A DNA stretch of 64,000 nt from Hymenobacter sp. 15J16-1T3B. GTDB lineage: Bacteria; Bacteroidota; Bacteroidia; Cytophagales; Hymenobacteraceae. The translations under genes and the position numbers were made by a program. Below are positions 1 to 9,195 of this stretch, piece after piece; position 1 is the stretch's first letter; every line of letters starts with the position of its first letter. The notes beneath the pieces are model-generated. The model was not told where the DNA came from. It searched no databases and was given only the letters and a program-made list of their open reading frames with translations. Location: the NCBI RefSeq assembly GCF_020711235.1, contig NZ_JAJFAV010000008.1, forward strand, positions 62,001-126,000. The letters run 5' to 3'.

Positions 1-32
1 CACCCACAGTCGCACAGAGGTTGCTCCTGCCC

Positions 33-2597
33 TCACGCCTTCTTCTCGAACACGAACTTCACCTCGCCCTCGGCCGTGACTTCCAGCGCGGCCTCGAACT
101 TTTGGCCGGTGCGCTGGGAGGTGAAGCCGCGGATAACGTCGGATTTGCCGCGGCGCAGCAGCTTGGCCACTTGCGCGTCGGTGAGCTGGCGGCCGCACAG
201 CTCCAAGGGCACCCGGAACTGGCAGTCTTCGCGGAAGCGGGAGCAGCCCCAGGCGGTTTTGCCCTTGAGCATGGTACCCAGGCGGCACACCGGGCAGGGA
301 ATCTGCTGGGGCTTGTCTTCGGCAGCAGGCTTGCTTTCGGCGGCGCGCAGCAGCTCCGGCTCGTGCTTGGCGTTTAAGGCAATGGCTGCGTCAAACTTCT
401 GGCCCACGTCGTCGACGAAGCCCTTGATGACGGGCGTGCGGCCTTTGGTGAGCAAGGCCGACAACTGCTTGTCGGTGAATTTCTTGCCCTCAAACACCAG
501 CGGCAGGCGGAACTTGCAACCGTCTTTCCAGCCCGAGCAGCCGTAGGCCGTCTTGCCCTTGAGCACGTGGCCTTTGCCGCAGGCCGGGCAGGTGCCGAAG
601 GCGCCCTCGGGCGCGGGCGCAGCGGTGCTGGCTGCGGCGGGTTTGGCGGCCGGTTTCGCGGGGGCCTTGCTGCCGCCGTTCTTGGCCGCCGATGCCGCGG
701 CATCGGCCGCGGTGGGCGGCAGGGCGGTCATGCGGGCGCGGTCCTGCTTGACTTCCAGCACCATTTCCTGCACCAGCGCCTTCAGCTCGGCCAGGAACTG
801 GTCGGATTCCAGGTTGCCGGCCTCGATCTGGCGCAGCTTCCGCTCCCACTGCCCGGTCAGCTCGGCCGATTTCAGCGTGGGGTTGCGAATCAGGCCGATC
901 AGCTCGACGCCGGTGGGCGTGGGCACGATGCGCTTTTTCTCGCGCTGGATGTAGCCGCGCTTGAACAAGGTTTCGATGATGGCGGCGCGGGTGGAGGGCC
1001 GGCCGATGCCGTTTTCCTTCATGGCCTGGCGCAGCTCCTCGTCGTCCACGTTGCGGCCGGCGGTTTCCATGCCGCGCAGCAGCATGGCTTCGGTGTACTC
1101 GCGCGGGGGCTGGGTCATTTTCTGGTCCAGCTTGGGCTTGTGCGGGCCCGACTCGTCCTTCACGAACGAGGGCAGCACGGTATTCACCACATCGTCGTCG
1201 CCCTCGCCGGCCTTGGCCGTGCTCGGGGCCTGCTGCTGCGTGGGGTCGCCGTACACGATGCGCCAGCCGGGGTTCAGAATCTGTCGGCCGCGCACGCGGA
1301 AGGGGTAGCCGGCCGCCGCGGCCGTGACGGTGGTGTTCGAGACTTCGCAGTCGGGGTAAAACGCCGCCAGGAAGCGGCGCACGATGATGTCGTACACGTT
1401 TGACTCCCAGGTGCTCAGCCCGCCGGGCGCGTTGCCGGTGGGAATGATGGCGTGGTGGTCGGTGACTTTGTTGTTGTTGAAAACCTTCGAGGACTTGCGA
1501 ATCGGCTTGCCCAGCAGCGGCTGCACCAAGCTATGATACGGCCCGCTGATGCCCTGCAAAATGCCCGGAATCTTGGGGTACTGGTCGTCGGGCAGGAAGG
1601 TAGTGTCCACGCGCGGGTAGCTGACCACCTTCTTCTCGTAGAGGCCCTGCACCGTCTTGAGGGTGTCTTCGGCCGAGAGGCCGAGCTGGTTGTTGCACTG
1701 CACCTGCAGCGACGTGAGGTCGAACAGCGCGGGCGGCGACTCCAGCGCCTTCTTGATTTCGACGCCGGTAATAACCAGCGGCACGTCCTTCACGGCGGCC
1801 ATGGCCTTGTCGGCCTCCTCCTGGCTCACGAAGTAGCCGCGGGCCTTGAGGCGGGCTTTTTCGTCGGGCTCGTCGTCCTCCGCTTTGCCTTTTTTGGGCG
1901 GGGCCACGTGGCTGAACATGGTGCCGCGGTACTCGGTACGCAGCACCCAATAGGGCTCGGGCCGGAAGTTCTGGATTTCGTGGTGGCGGTCGACCAGCAG
2001 GGCCAGCGTGGGCGTCTGCACCCGGCCGAGGCTGAGCACCTGCCCGCGGCCCTGGGCGTACTTAAGCGTGAAGAGGCGCGTGGCGTTCAGGCCCAGCAGC
2101 CAGTCGCCGATGGCGCGGCTCTTGCCGGCCATGTACAGGCGGTCAAATTCCTTGCCGTCGCGCAAGTTCTGGAAGCCCTGGCGGATGGCCTCCTCGGTCA
2201 ACGACGAAATCCAGAGGCGCTTGAAGGGCTTGCGGTACTTGGCCTCCGTCAGCACCCAACGCTGAATCACCTCCCCTTCCTGGCCCGCGTCGCCGCAGTT
2301 GATGACTTCCTCGGCCTCGGCCAGCAGGCGCTTGATGACGGCAAACTGCCGGCGCACGCCGTCGTCCTCCATCAGCTTGATGCCGAAGTTGTCGGGGAGC
2401 ATGGGCAAATCGTGGATGCTCCAGCGCTTCCACTCGGGATGGTAGTCCTGTGGCTCCTTGAGGGTGCAGAAGTGGCCGAACGTCCAGGTGACCTGGTAGC
2501 CGTTGCCCTCGAAGTAGCCGTCCATGCGGCGGTTGGCGCCGAGCACGTTGGCAATTTCGCGGGCCACGCTGGGCTTTTCGGCAATGCAGACTTTCAC
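33..2597 (-). CDS. topB: DNA topoisomerase III (type IA)
   Basis: This enzyme nicks and passes single DNA strands to relax and decatenate DNA in the cytoplasm. The N-terminus carries the TOPRIM signature AEKPS (residues 6-10) and a DAGQEGE stretch near residue 103. The catalytic tyrosine is in SYPRVD at about residue 327, the expected place for TopB. After a low-complexity Ala/Pro/Lys linker there are two copies of a roughly 90-residue C-terminal zinc-ribbon-like module, starting near residues 668 and 766, each with CPxC and a later C-x(6)-C-type pair. The length of 854 aa exceeds E. coli TopB because of these modules. The chosen start is a GTG that gives the family N-terminus MKVCIAEKP. In the TOPRIM motif the second acidic residue of canonical DxDxE is replaced (DAGQE). 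I believe this is common in Bacteroidota homologues, but I could not check it. Confidence 0.95.
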   Translation of the reverse strand: MKVCIAEKPSVAREIANVLGANRRMDGYFEGNGYQVTWTFGHFCTLKEPQDYHPEWKRWSIHDLPMLPDNFGIKLMEDDGVRRQFAVIKRLLAEAEEVINCGDAGQEGEVIQRWVLTEAKYRKPFKRLWISSLTEEAIRQGFQNLRDGKEFDRLYMAGKSRAIGDWLLGLNATRLFTLKYAQGRGQVLSLGRVQTPTLALLVDRHHEIQNFRPEPYWVLRTEYRGTMFSHVAPPKKGKAEDDEPDEKARLKARGYFVSQEEADKAMAAVKDVPLVITGVEIKKALESPPALFDLTSLQVQCNNQLGLSAEDTLKTVQGLYEKKVVSYPRVDTTFLPDDQYPKIPGILQGISGPYHSLVQPLLGKPIRKSSKVFNNNKVTDHHAIIPTGNAPGGLSTWESNVYDIIVRRFLAAFYPDCEVSNTTVTAAAAGYPFRVRGRQILNPGWRIVYGDPTQQQAPSTAKAGEGDDDVVNTVLPSFVKDESGPHKPKLDQKMTQPPREYTEAMLLRGMETAGRNVDDEELRQAMKENGIGRPSTRAAIIETLFKRGYIQREKKRIVPTPTGVELIGLIRNPTLKSAELTGQWERKLRQIEAGNLESDQFLAELKALVQEMVLEVKQDRARMTALPPTAADAAASAAKNGGSKAPAKPAAKPAAASTAAPAPEGAFGTCPACGKGHVLKGKTAYGCSGWKDGCKFRLPLVFEGKKFTDKQLSALLTKGRTPVIKGFVDDVGQKFDAAIALNAKHEPELLRAAESKPAAEDKPQQIPCPVCRLGTMLKGKTAWGCSRFREDCQFRVPLELCGRQLTDAQVAKLLRRGKSDVIRGFTSQRTGQKFEAALEVTAEGEVKFVFEKKA

Positions 2598-2826
2598 TAC
2601 TGACAGCTTCCCGCTGATTCGCTTGCTGGCGCTGACGGCGGGGGCATCAGCGGCGTTGAATCAACAAAGATAACCGGAGAAAAAGTCGGTCGGGACGGCG
2701 GAAGTTGCGGGCCACGCAGGCCGAAAATCCGAGCTGGGGTTTTCCAGCAAGCCTCTTCCAACTTTCTGCGTCCCGGCCGGGTCATGTAGTGGCTGATAAT
2801 TATTTATTTACCCAATCTGATGCTTC
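2598..2826. other. Divergent intergenic region between topB and the sorted secreted protein
   Basis: This 229-bp spacer separates two genes transcribed away from each other, so it must hold both promoters. The stretch 2785-2826 is AT-rich (TAATTATTTATTTA) and is the likely promoter region of the rightward gene, but I found no exact TAnnTTTG box. A short open frame on the minus strand here has no recognisable domain and I do not call it a gene. Confidence 0.4.
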
Positions 2827-4185
2827 ATGCGCACCCTTTTATTCCTCTCGCTGTGCTGCCTCGGCACTAGCATTTCGGCCCGGGCCCAATGGCAACCCGT
2901 TACCGACCCGGTTGCGGTCCGCAATTACAGTTTTGCCAAAGTGGAGCCGGTCGATGCACAAACCGCGTGGTTTGCCTACGCGCCCCGGCCGGCGGCCCCC
3001 AGTGCCCCGGGCGTGCCGGAGGTGTACCGCACAAGTGATGCCGGCCGCACCTGGCAAAACGTGTCGCCCGCGCTGGCCGGCAGCCACTACCACTATTTTC
3101 AAGACCTGCAGGCGGTCGATAACCAGCAGGCGTGGGCCGTGGTTGCCTCGTCGGCCACGAGCGGCGGCCCCTACACCAACCAGATGCTCGGCACCACCGA
3201 TGGCGGCGCGACTTGGGCGCTCAGGAGCTTGCCGGCGCCGGATTTTGCTACGGGCTCCTTGTCGTTGCACTGGTTTAGCCGCAGCGAAGGCGTGCTGTTT
3301 AGCCAACACGCCCGGGCCTTGTACCGCACCACCGACGGGGGCCTGAGCTGGCAGCCGGTGCCCACGCTGCCGGCGCTGCCAGCCTCGGCCGCCAACATGC
3401 AGCTGTACGAATCGGGCGGGGTGCTCACGCTCTACAGCCAGACGACGGGCAGCAGCACCCCGCTCACGCACTGGGTCAGCACCACCCGCGGGCTGACGTG
3501 GCAGCTGTTGCAGCTCAACGCGGCGGCGCTGACGGGCCTGCCCGTTTTCCGGGATGCCCAGCACGCCCTGACGGTGCAGGCTGGCCAGCTCTGGAGCACG
3601 GCCGATGCCGGGCAAAGCTGGACGGCCGTGGCCGCACCGCCGTTTCAGCAGTACACCGCCTTCAGCCCGGTGCCCGGCACCGCCGCGTACGTCGCCGGGG
3701 CCTTCTCGTACCAGTACCTGAACAACACCGGCCCCAAGGGCTCCGCCATTACTTACGACGACGGCCGCACCTGGACGCTGCTGGAAAACCGCAATTCCTT
3801 CGCCACCATCCGCTTTGTGGCCCCCGATGCCGCTTGGTATTTGCAAGCCGACTTCGACCCGCTGGGCAGCATAGCTACTTTCGGCGCCATTGGCCGCTAC
3901 ACCGGCGCCGTCTTGGCAACGCGCCATGCTTCCCCGGCGGCCGCGGCCCTTCAGGTTTACCCCAACCCCAGTGCCAGCGGCCGCTTCACGCTGCACGTAC
4001 CCGCCACCGGACCCCGCATCCGCTCCGTGCGCGTGCTCGACGCCCTGGGCCGCGAGGTATACTGCGCCCAGCCCCTGGCCGCCGGGCAAGAGCTTGATCT
4101 GAGCGGGCAAGCCCAGGGCGTGTACTCGCTGACCGTGCAAACCGACGCGGGCCCCTTGCAGCGCACGCTTCTGATAAACCGCTAA
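2827..4185 (+). CDS. Secreted BNR/HCF136-like repeat protein with type IX sorting tail
   Basis: The protein begins with a signal peptide (about residues 1-21, ending ARAQ). The body has repeated motifs of the BNR/sialidase-like or photosystem-stability-factor-like type, seen as YRTSDAGRTW, TTDGGATW, TTDGGLSW, STADAGQSW and YDDGRTW, which form Asp-box beta-propeller blades. The last 80 or so residues form a type IX secretion tail, recognised by VYPNPSASGRF, VLDALGREV and a final LLINR. The protein should therefore be exported and anchored or released through the Bacteroidota-specific T9SS. Its substrate is unknown, and Asp boxes alone do not prove hydrolase activity. It stands alone as a monocistronic gene. 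Confidence 0.8.
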   Translation: MRTLLFLSLCCLGTSISARAQWQPVTDPVAVRNYSFAKVEPVDAQTAWFAYAPRPAAPSAPGVPEVYRTSDAGRTWQNVSPALAGSHYHYFQDLQAVDNQQAWAVVASSATSGGPYTNQMLGTTDGGATWALRSLPAPDFATGSLSLHWFSRSEGVLFSQHARALYRTTDGGLSWQPVPTLPALPASAANMQLYESGGVLTLYSQTTGSSTPLTHWVSTTRGLTWQLLQLNAAALTGLPVFRDAQHALTVQAGQLWSTADAGQSWTAVAAPPFQQYTAFSPVPGTAAYVAGAFSYQYLNNTGPKGSAITYDDGRTWTLLENRNSFATIRFVAPDAAWYLQADFDPLGSIATFGAIGRYTGAVLATRHASPAAAALQVYPNPSASGRFTLHVPATGPRIRSVRVLDALGREVYCAQPLAAGQELDLSGQAQGVYSLTVQTDAGPLQRTLLINR

Positions 4186-4247
4186 CTGCGGCCGCGGGTA
4201 GTTGAGGCGTCAGGCAGCCCCGGTTGCAGCTGACCGCTAAGCCAGCG

Positions 4248-4823
4248 TCAGGGGAAAGTCAGTCGCCCTGCTTGCTTGGCGGTCCGCTCCTCCTCGCCCG
4301 CCGCTAGGGCTACCTTCAGCTGCTCCATGCCGTCGATGACGCCCGAAAACTGCGCCGCCGCGAACCGCTCGTGGTACTGGTGGTACTGGCGCAGCAGCTT
4401 GTCGAGCACGAACTGCGTTTCATCGGCGTAGCCCTGCTGGCCCACGCACAGCAAGGCATCAAAAATCAGGGCCTTGATGTAATCGAGCCGCTGCACCGAC
4501 CACGCCAGGCACAGGGCCGTGATGACCTCGCGCCGAAAGCCGGGGGCGCGCTTCATGCGGCGCTTCCACTCGTTGTGCTGCACCTTGTGGGTCATGTACA
4601 CCACCGCGTCGTTTTCGCCCTGAAAGGCCTTGTTGAGCGTGCCCTGGGCCGAGCGCCAGTCCTTGTACTGGGCCGTGAGGTAGGTCACCAGCGGAATGAG
4701 CACGGCCAGCAGCGGCGCGTAGCTGCGAAACAGCGCCCACCCGGTGGTTTCGGGGGCCGCCAGGCTTTGGCCGAAGCCCGCAGCCGACACGAACAAGAAA
4801 GGAAAGGCGAATAGCCGTTTCAT
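4248..4823 (-). CDS. Small secreted or membrane-anchored protein of unknown function
   Basis: The start at the ATG of MKRLFAFPFLF is chosen because it opens a clear signal peptide (FPFLFVSAAGFGQ). The open frame runs further upstream, but that part overlaps a decayed oxidoreductase remnant and is not protein-like. A second hydrophobic stretch (AVLIPLVTYLTA, about residues 36-50) could be a membrane anchor. It is followed by a mostly alpha-helical, charged region to the end at 191 aa. I recognise no catalytic motif or family. The gene converges on the T9SS-sorted protein with only 62 bp between them. Confidence 0.6.
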   Translation of the reverse strand: MKRLFAFPFLFVSAAGFGQSLAAPETTGWALFRSYAPLLAVLIPLVTYLTAQYKDWRSAQGTLNKAFQGENDAVVYMTHKVQHNEWKRRMKRAPGFRREVITALCLAWSVQRLDYIKALIFDALLCVGQQGYADETQFVLDKLLRQYHQYHERFAAAQFSGVIDGMEQLKVALAAGEEERTAKQAGRLTFP

Positions 4824-4948
4824 CGAAGCAAGACAAGTAACCGAAGGCCCGCGCCCGCCGCCGGGCCGCGGACGCGAGCTTGAAGATAACCACCGCCGCC
4901 GCTTCGCCCCCAACAATGCCGCGCTGCACCTGACTTTTCGCGCCCTGC

Positions 4949-5199
4949 TCAGTGCGCCGTCAGCACGATTTTGCCGGCGGCGTGGCCCTGCTTGCTGTAG
5001 CGCTGCGCCGCGGCGGTATCGGCCAGCGCAAACGTGGTGTCGATGCCGGGGGGCACAGGGGGCCGCCATCAGCTTCCAGTCGGCAGGGTTGACGCTGCTG
5101 GCGTGCACGCGCGCAGCTCGTCGGCTTTGGGGTCGGGCGTGGGCAGCTCGCCGTACTGCAGCACGTCAACAGAGGCGTACTCGGCGAAATGGCTTTCAT
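4949..5199 (-). pseudogene. Decayed NADPH:quinone oxidoreductase (zinc-type MDR family) remnant
   Basis: Reading the minus strand in three shifting frames recovers both ends of a medium-chain quinone oxidoreductase. Its N-terminus is MKAIS, then after a frame change EYASVDVLQYGELPTPDP, then after another VHASSVNPADWKLM. This joins directly to a family-typical C-terminus (DTTFALADTAAAQRYS, then GHAAGKIVLTAH) and a TGA stop. Intact members are about 310-330 aa, so more than 700 bp of the middle, including the cofactor-binding domain, is gone. The remnant lies upstream of and partly in frame with the small membrane protein gene, which explains that gene's spurious upstream extension. Confidence 0.8.
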
Positions 5200-5366
5200 G
5201 GGGCGACACGCGGCGTTGAGGTCAAGGGCAATACGCTCGTTCGGCGCCAAACGACGCGCTGCTACTGCCGCAAAGAACCCTTGCAGGCGCCTTCCTAGCC
5301 CCGCTACTGCCGCCCCGGCGCGGCCCTCGGCGTCACCCCGCTAGCCCGCCGCAGACACGCCGGATG

Positions 5367-6431
5367 CTAAGCTTCGCCGGCAGTATCCCAGAACCGCTCA
5401 ACTGCCGCTTGCGCCGCGGCCAGCGGCTCTGCTGCCGCCGGCGGCAGCTCCCCGAACGGCCTCAGCGCTACGCCCGCAGTTTTGCCCAGCCCCCGTTGCC
5501 AGGTGCCCACCACTCGCCCTTTCACCACGATTATCGGCCGGAAGATGCCGTTGATGGTGAGTACTTGCCGGGTAAACGCGGGGTCGAGCACGGGGCTGCG
5601 GTCCTTGTAGGCCAGCAGGTACTCATCGAAGCCGGGGAGCAGCAGCCCCAGCGGGGGCTCGGGCACCGCGGCGGGCGGCGGGGGCAGCCAGTAGGTGTGG
5701 CCGCCGCTGGTAGCGGCCACCAGGCCCGGCTGCGCAGCTTCCAGGCCCTGCTGGGCCAGGCCCAGCGGCAGGCCGGCCCACCCGGCAAAATCGGCCAGGG
5801 TAGCGGGGCCGTGGCTGCGGAAGTAGCGCCGGGCCAGCTCGGCTACCGCTTCGGACGGCGCCAGGACCGGCGCCGGGGGCAGCCAGTCGTCGAGCAGGGC
5901 GAAGGTAGGCTCAGCGCCCTGCCGACCAGCCGGGCAGATAACGCCTTCCAGCACGGCGCGGTGCAGCAGGCTGTACAGCCGCTGCTCGTCGGTGCGGATG
6001 CCGGCCTGCTGCAGCGCCTCGGCGAGTCGGCGGCGCGGCTGCGGCGGCTGACCCGCCAAGAGTCGCTCCAGCACCGCCAGGGCGCGGCCGAGGGTGGCCG
6101 CGTCCAGCTCGCGCTGCCGGTACACGGCGGCGCCGGCCCGGATCAGTCGCGGCCCCACCAAAGCCAGCAGCCAGCGCACGTCGTCGGCCGCGGCCAGGTG
6201 CAGCGTGCCGCGCAGCAGCCAAGTACGCACGAGGCGGCGCTCGGCCACGGCCTGCTCCACCGCAGCCGCGGAGCTGCCGGGCAGGCGCACGCCCACGGCC
6301 CACAGGCAGTGGGCGTAGTCCTGGGCCTGCACCGGGCCCAGGTGCCCCAGCAAGGCGGCCGGCGACGGGGCGGCGGGAACGAGCAGGCCGTGGTTGAGCA
6401 GACGTAGGGGCAGCAGGGCGGCGGGGAGCAT
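5367..6431 (-). CDS. AlkZ-like winged-helix DNA glycosylase
   Basis: The protein belongs to the winged-helix DNA-binding family that includes AlkZ/YcaQ glycosylases, which unhook DNA interstrand crosslinks or remove alkylated bases. The diagnostic QxQ catalytic motif appears as VQAQDY with glutamines at about residues 35 and 37. The family segments TWLLRGTLHL, PGFDEYLLAYKDR and NGIFRPIIVVKGRVVGTW are all present. The length is 354 aa, close to the usual 350-400. The ATG at 6431 is chosen because the residues upstream of it overlap the terminator of the carbonic anhydrase gene. It is followed only by the oxidoreductase remnant, so it is probably monocistronic. Confidence 0.8.
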   Translation of the reverse strand: MLPAALLPLRLLNHGLLVPAAPSPAALLGHLGPVQAQDYAHCLWAVGVRLPGSSAAAVEQAVAERRLVRTWLLRGTLHLAAADDVRWLLALVGPRLIRAGAAVYRQRELDAATLGRALAVLERLLAGQPPQPRRRLAEALQQAGIRTDEQRLYSLLHRAVLEGVICPAGRQGAEPTFALLDDWLPPAPVLAPSEAVAELARRYFRSHGPATLADFAGWAGLPLGLAQQGLEAAQPGLVAATSGGHTYWLPPPPAAVPEPPLGLLLPGFDEYLLAYKDRSPVLDPAFTRQVLTINGIFRPIIVVKGRVVGTWQRGLGKTAGVALRPFGELPPAAAEPLAAAQAAVERFWDTAGEA

Positions 6432-6485
6432 ATGCAGCGGCAAACGGCCCTGCAAAGTACGCGGCCGGGCGGCTCGCCCGAAACG

Positions 6486-6521
6486 AAAAAAACCTCCGCG
6501 CCAAGGGCATCGGAGGTTTCC
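6486..6521 (-). terminator. Rho-independent terminator of the carbonic anhydrase gene
   Basis: A perfect 9-bp inverted repeat (AAACCTCCG, 12-nt loop, CGGAGGTTT) is followed on the minus strand by a run of T residues. It lies about 55 bp past the carbonic anhydrase stop codon, and the AlkZ-like gene begins just beyond it. Confidence 0.8.
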
Positions 6522-6574
6522 GGGCTGGGTGGGTGAGCTATTAACCCACGCCGGCACTATCGTGAGGCCGCAGC

Positions 6575-7411
6575 TTAAGCGCGGCGGCCGGTTTGTTTGC
6601 CGTTGCTGTTCAGGGCCAGCTCGGCCGGTTCTTCTTGCGAGGCGTCCGCCGCCAGGGGCTGGGGTTGCTCCTCCTGCTGCTGGGCGGCCGGCGCTTGGTA
6701 GTCGTTGTCTTCCTGCTGCAGCTTCTCCAGCAGCACCTGGGTGCCGGCGGTCAGCACGGCTTTGTCGCGCTGGTAGATGTGCTGGAACTCGTTCAGGTCC
6801 TCGGTGCTCACCTCCAGGTCTTTCAGAATGCCTTCGCGGATGTCGTACACCAAGCCGTGCAGCTTGGGCGGGTTCTGGCGCTTGCGGGCGTTCTGAATGA
6901 TGGTGGTCTTGGCCAGGTTGCGCACCTGCTCGATGACGTTCAGCTCCACCAAGCGGCGCAGGCGCTCCTCGTCGTCCTTGATGCGCAGCAGCTCCGTCTC
7001 GTGCAGGCGAATCACGTCACGGATGTTGGTCAGCCAGTTGTCGATGAGGCCGTACTGGTTGTTGGAAGCCGCCGCGGCCACGCCGCCGCAGCCGTAGTGG
7101 CCCACCACCATGATGACTTCCACTTCCAGCACTTCCACCGCGTACTGCAGCACCGAGAGTAAGTTCATGTCGGTGTGCACCACCAGGTTGGCGATGTTGC
7201 GGTGGGTAAACATTTCGCCCGGGCCGGTACCGGTGATGCCCGAGCCGGGCACGCGCGAGTCGGAGCAACCGATGAACAGGTAGCGCGGCTTCTGGCCCAG
7301 CGCCAGCTTTTCGAAGTATTGGGGGTCTTTGGCGAGTTGATCTTTTACCCAGCGGCGGTTGCCCTCGAGGATTCGTTTCATGTGGAGAGGTGTGGTCTTG
7401 GGAATGTCCAT
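6575..7411 (-). CDS. Beta-class carbonic anhydrase
   Basis: This cytoplasmic zinc enzyme interconverts CO2 and bicarbonate. The zinc ligands are visible as C49 in GCSDSR, H105 and C108 in GHYGCGG, with the Asp51/Arg53 dyad in the same CSDSR motif. The second family motif HRNIANLV is also intact. At 278 aa it is longer than most members (about 200-230). The extra part is a C-terminal Glu/Gln/Ala-rich tail after residue 220 with no recognised domain. It lies 77 bp after the SulP transporter gene on the same strand, which points to joint work in bicarbonate supply or pH balance. Confidence 0.93.
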   Translation of the reverse strand: MDIPKTTPLHMKRILEGNRRWVKDQLAKDPQYFEKLALGQKPRYLFIGCSDSRVPGSGITGTGPGEMFTHRNIANLVVHTDMNLLSVLQYAVEVLEVEVIMVVGHYGCGGVAAAASNNQYGLIDNWLTNIRDVIRLHETELLRIKDDEERLRRLVELNVIEQVRNLAKTTIIQNARKRQNPPKLHGLVYDIREGILKDLEVSTEDLNEFQHIYQRDKAVLTAGTQVLLEKLQQEDNDYQAPAAQQQEEQPQPLAADASQEEPAELALNSNGKQTGRRA

Positions 7412-7488
7412 GGCAGCGGTGTTCAGTAGATGAAAACGGGGAAGAAAGCAGATGACTAGTGTACGCGGTCTTCAGCCCGTCAGACATC

Positions 7489-9102
7489 TTAATGGCCCAC
7501 CAGCTGCACCTGGGGCACGTTGCGCAGCTCCAGCTGCACGCCGCGGTCGGCGGCGCTTTGGCGGAAATTTTCGATGGCTTCGAGCACATCGTAATCGACG
7601 GTGACGGAGTCCGAACCGTCCAAAATTACGCGGGTTCCGGGTTGGAAGCGGTCCAGCGTGGTGGTGATGGCAGCTTTGTTGAGGAAAGTCACGTGCTCGG
7701 AGAGCTTCAGGTGCACCGTACCGGGCAGGTGGTCAGGCTCGTAGTGAAAAAACAGCGCCGACTCGGCGTTGGCCTTCAGGATAAAGAAGGCGGCCACGGC
7801 CAAGCCCACGCCCACACCCTTGAGCAGGTCGGAAGCCAGGATGGCCGCTACCGTTACCACGAAGGGCAGAAACTGCGCCGCGCCCAGGCGCCACTGCGAG
7901 GAGTACAGCGCCGGCTTGGTGAGCTTGTAGCCCACCAGCAGCAACACCGCAGCCAGGGCCGAGAGGGGAATTAGGTTGAGCACGTCTTCGAGGAAGAGCA
8001 CCGCCAGCAGCAGCAGCACGCCGTGGATGAAGGCCGACAGGCGCGACTGGGCGCCGGCGCCGAGGTTGGCCGAGGAGCGCACGATAACGGCCGTCAGCGG
8101 CAAGCCGCCCAGCAGGCCCGAAATGGTGTTGCCCGCACCCTGGGCCAGCAGCTCGCGGCTGGTGGGTGTGCGGCGCTTCAGCGGGTCGAGCTTGTCGACA
8201 GCTTCCACGCTCAGCAAGGACTCTAGCGAGGCTACCGCCGCAATGGTGGCCGCCAACACGTACACGCCCGGGCCTTTGGTGAGCACCGACCAATCCGGGA
8301 AGCGCAGCACCTTGCTGATGTCGTCCAGGCCGCTGATGCTCGGCAGGTTCACGAGGTGGGCGGTTTGCACCTGCCACTCGGGGCGCACGACGGCCAGCAG
8401 CTCGTTGATGCCGATGGCGGCCAGCACCACCACCAGCGCCCCGGGCAGCAGCTTGAGCACCGGCACGCGCTTGATGAACGGCTGCTCCCAGATCAGCAGC
8501 ACCGAGAGCGAAATCACGCCGATGAGCATGGCCCCGGGCTGCAGCTTGGCCGCGGCGCGCTGAATTTTGTCCAGCGCCCCCACAAATTCCGACTCGAAAA
8601 GGTCCAGGTCCTTGAAAAAGTCTTCGCGCCCGCCCAGAAAGTGCGGTATTTGCTTCATCAGCAAGATGATACCGATAGCGGCCAACATCCCGCGAATCAC
8701 CGAAGTGGGGAAGTACATGCCGATAACCCCGGCTTTGAGCAGGCCCAGCCCGAACTGCAGCACCCCGGCCATAACCACGGCCACCAGGAATGCCTCGTAA
8801 CTGCCCATTTTCTGAATGCCGCCCAGCACGATGGTGGTCAGGCCGGCCGCCGGGCCGCTCACGCTCAGCTGCGAGCCGCTGATCCAACTCACCACCAACC
8901 CGCCGACGATACCGGCAATCAAGCCGGAGAGCAGCGGGGCGCCCGAGGCCAGCGAAATGCCGAGGCACAGCGGCAGGGCCACCAAAAACACCACTACCCC
9001 GGCCGGGAAGTCTTTGCCGATGGTGGAACCCAAGCCCTTGGGCTGGGGCGCGTTGGCCGTCATGTGCGGCTTCGCGTCCGGAACAACTTTGAATGCTTCC
9101 AT
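7489..9102 (-). CDS. SulP-family anion (probably bicarbonate) transporter with STAS domain
   Basis: This inner-membrane transporter has the SulP core. The opening segment has GVVVFLVALPLCLGISLASG, followed by the VSGPAAG motif and about 10-14 hydrophobic helices to residue 440. A C-terminal STAS domain (about residues 445-537) ends in the HTCS-like pattern VILDGSDSVTVDYDVLEAI. SulP members carry sulfate, bicarbonate or other anions. Immediate pairing with a carbonic anhydrase, a common arrangement for BicA-like members, favours bicarbonate, but this is inferred from context. A second ATG at 9063 is an alternative start. Regularly spaced direct repeats lie about 95-135 bp upstream. Confidence 0.9.
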   Translation of the reverse strand: MEAFKVVPDAKPHMTANAPQPKGLGSTIGKDFPAGVVVFLVALPLCLGISLASGAPLLSGLIAGIVGGLVVSWISGSQLSVSGPAAGLTTIVLGGIQKMGSYEAFLVAVVMAGVLQFGLGLLKAGVIGMYFPTSVIRGMLAAIGIILLMKQIPHFLGGREDFFKDLDLFESEFVGALDKIQRAAAKLQPGAMLIGVISLSVLLIWEQPFIKRVPVLKLLPGALVVVLAAIGINELLAVVRPEWQVQTAHLVNLPSISGLDDISKVLRFPDWSVLTKGPGVYVLAATIAAVASLESLLSVEAVDKLDPLKRRTPTSRELLAQGAGNTISGLLGGLPLTAVIVRSSANLGAGAQSRLSAFIHGVLLLLAVLFLEDVLNLIPLSALAAVLLLVGYKLTKPALYSSQWRLGAAQFLPFVVTVAAILASDLLKGVGVGLAVAAFFILKANAESALFFHYEPDHLPGTVHLKLSEHVTFLNKAAITTTLDRFQPGTRVILDGSDSVTVDYDVLEAIENFRQSAADRGVQLELRNVPQVQLVGH

Positions 9103-9195
9103 AGGGAGAAATCCGGAACGGGCCAGCCATGCCGCCTGCTGCGCTGCAAGCCAGGCATACTTTCCGATTCTAGCCCCTAAGGTTCCCTCCCCGTC

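Noticed and set aside
2597-2785. A 62-aa minus-strand open frame upstream of topB
   Set aside because: It is Pro/Ser-rich with no motif and covers the divergent promoter region.
4229-4251. CTGAC/GTCAG hairpin as a bidirectional terminator between converging genes
   Set aside because: The stem is short with a bulge and lacks a T-tract on either strand.
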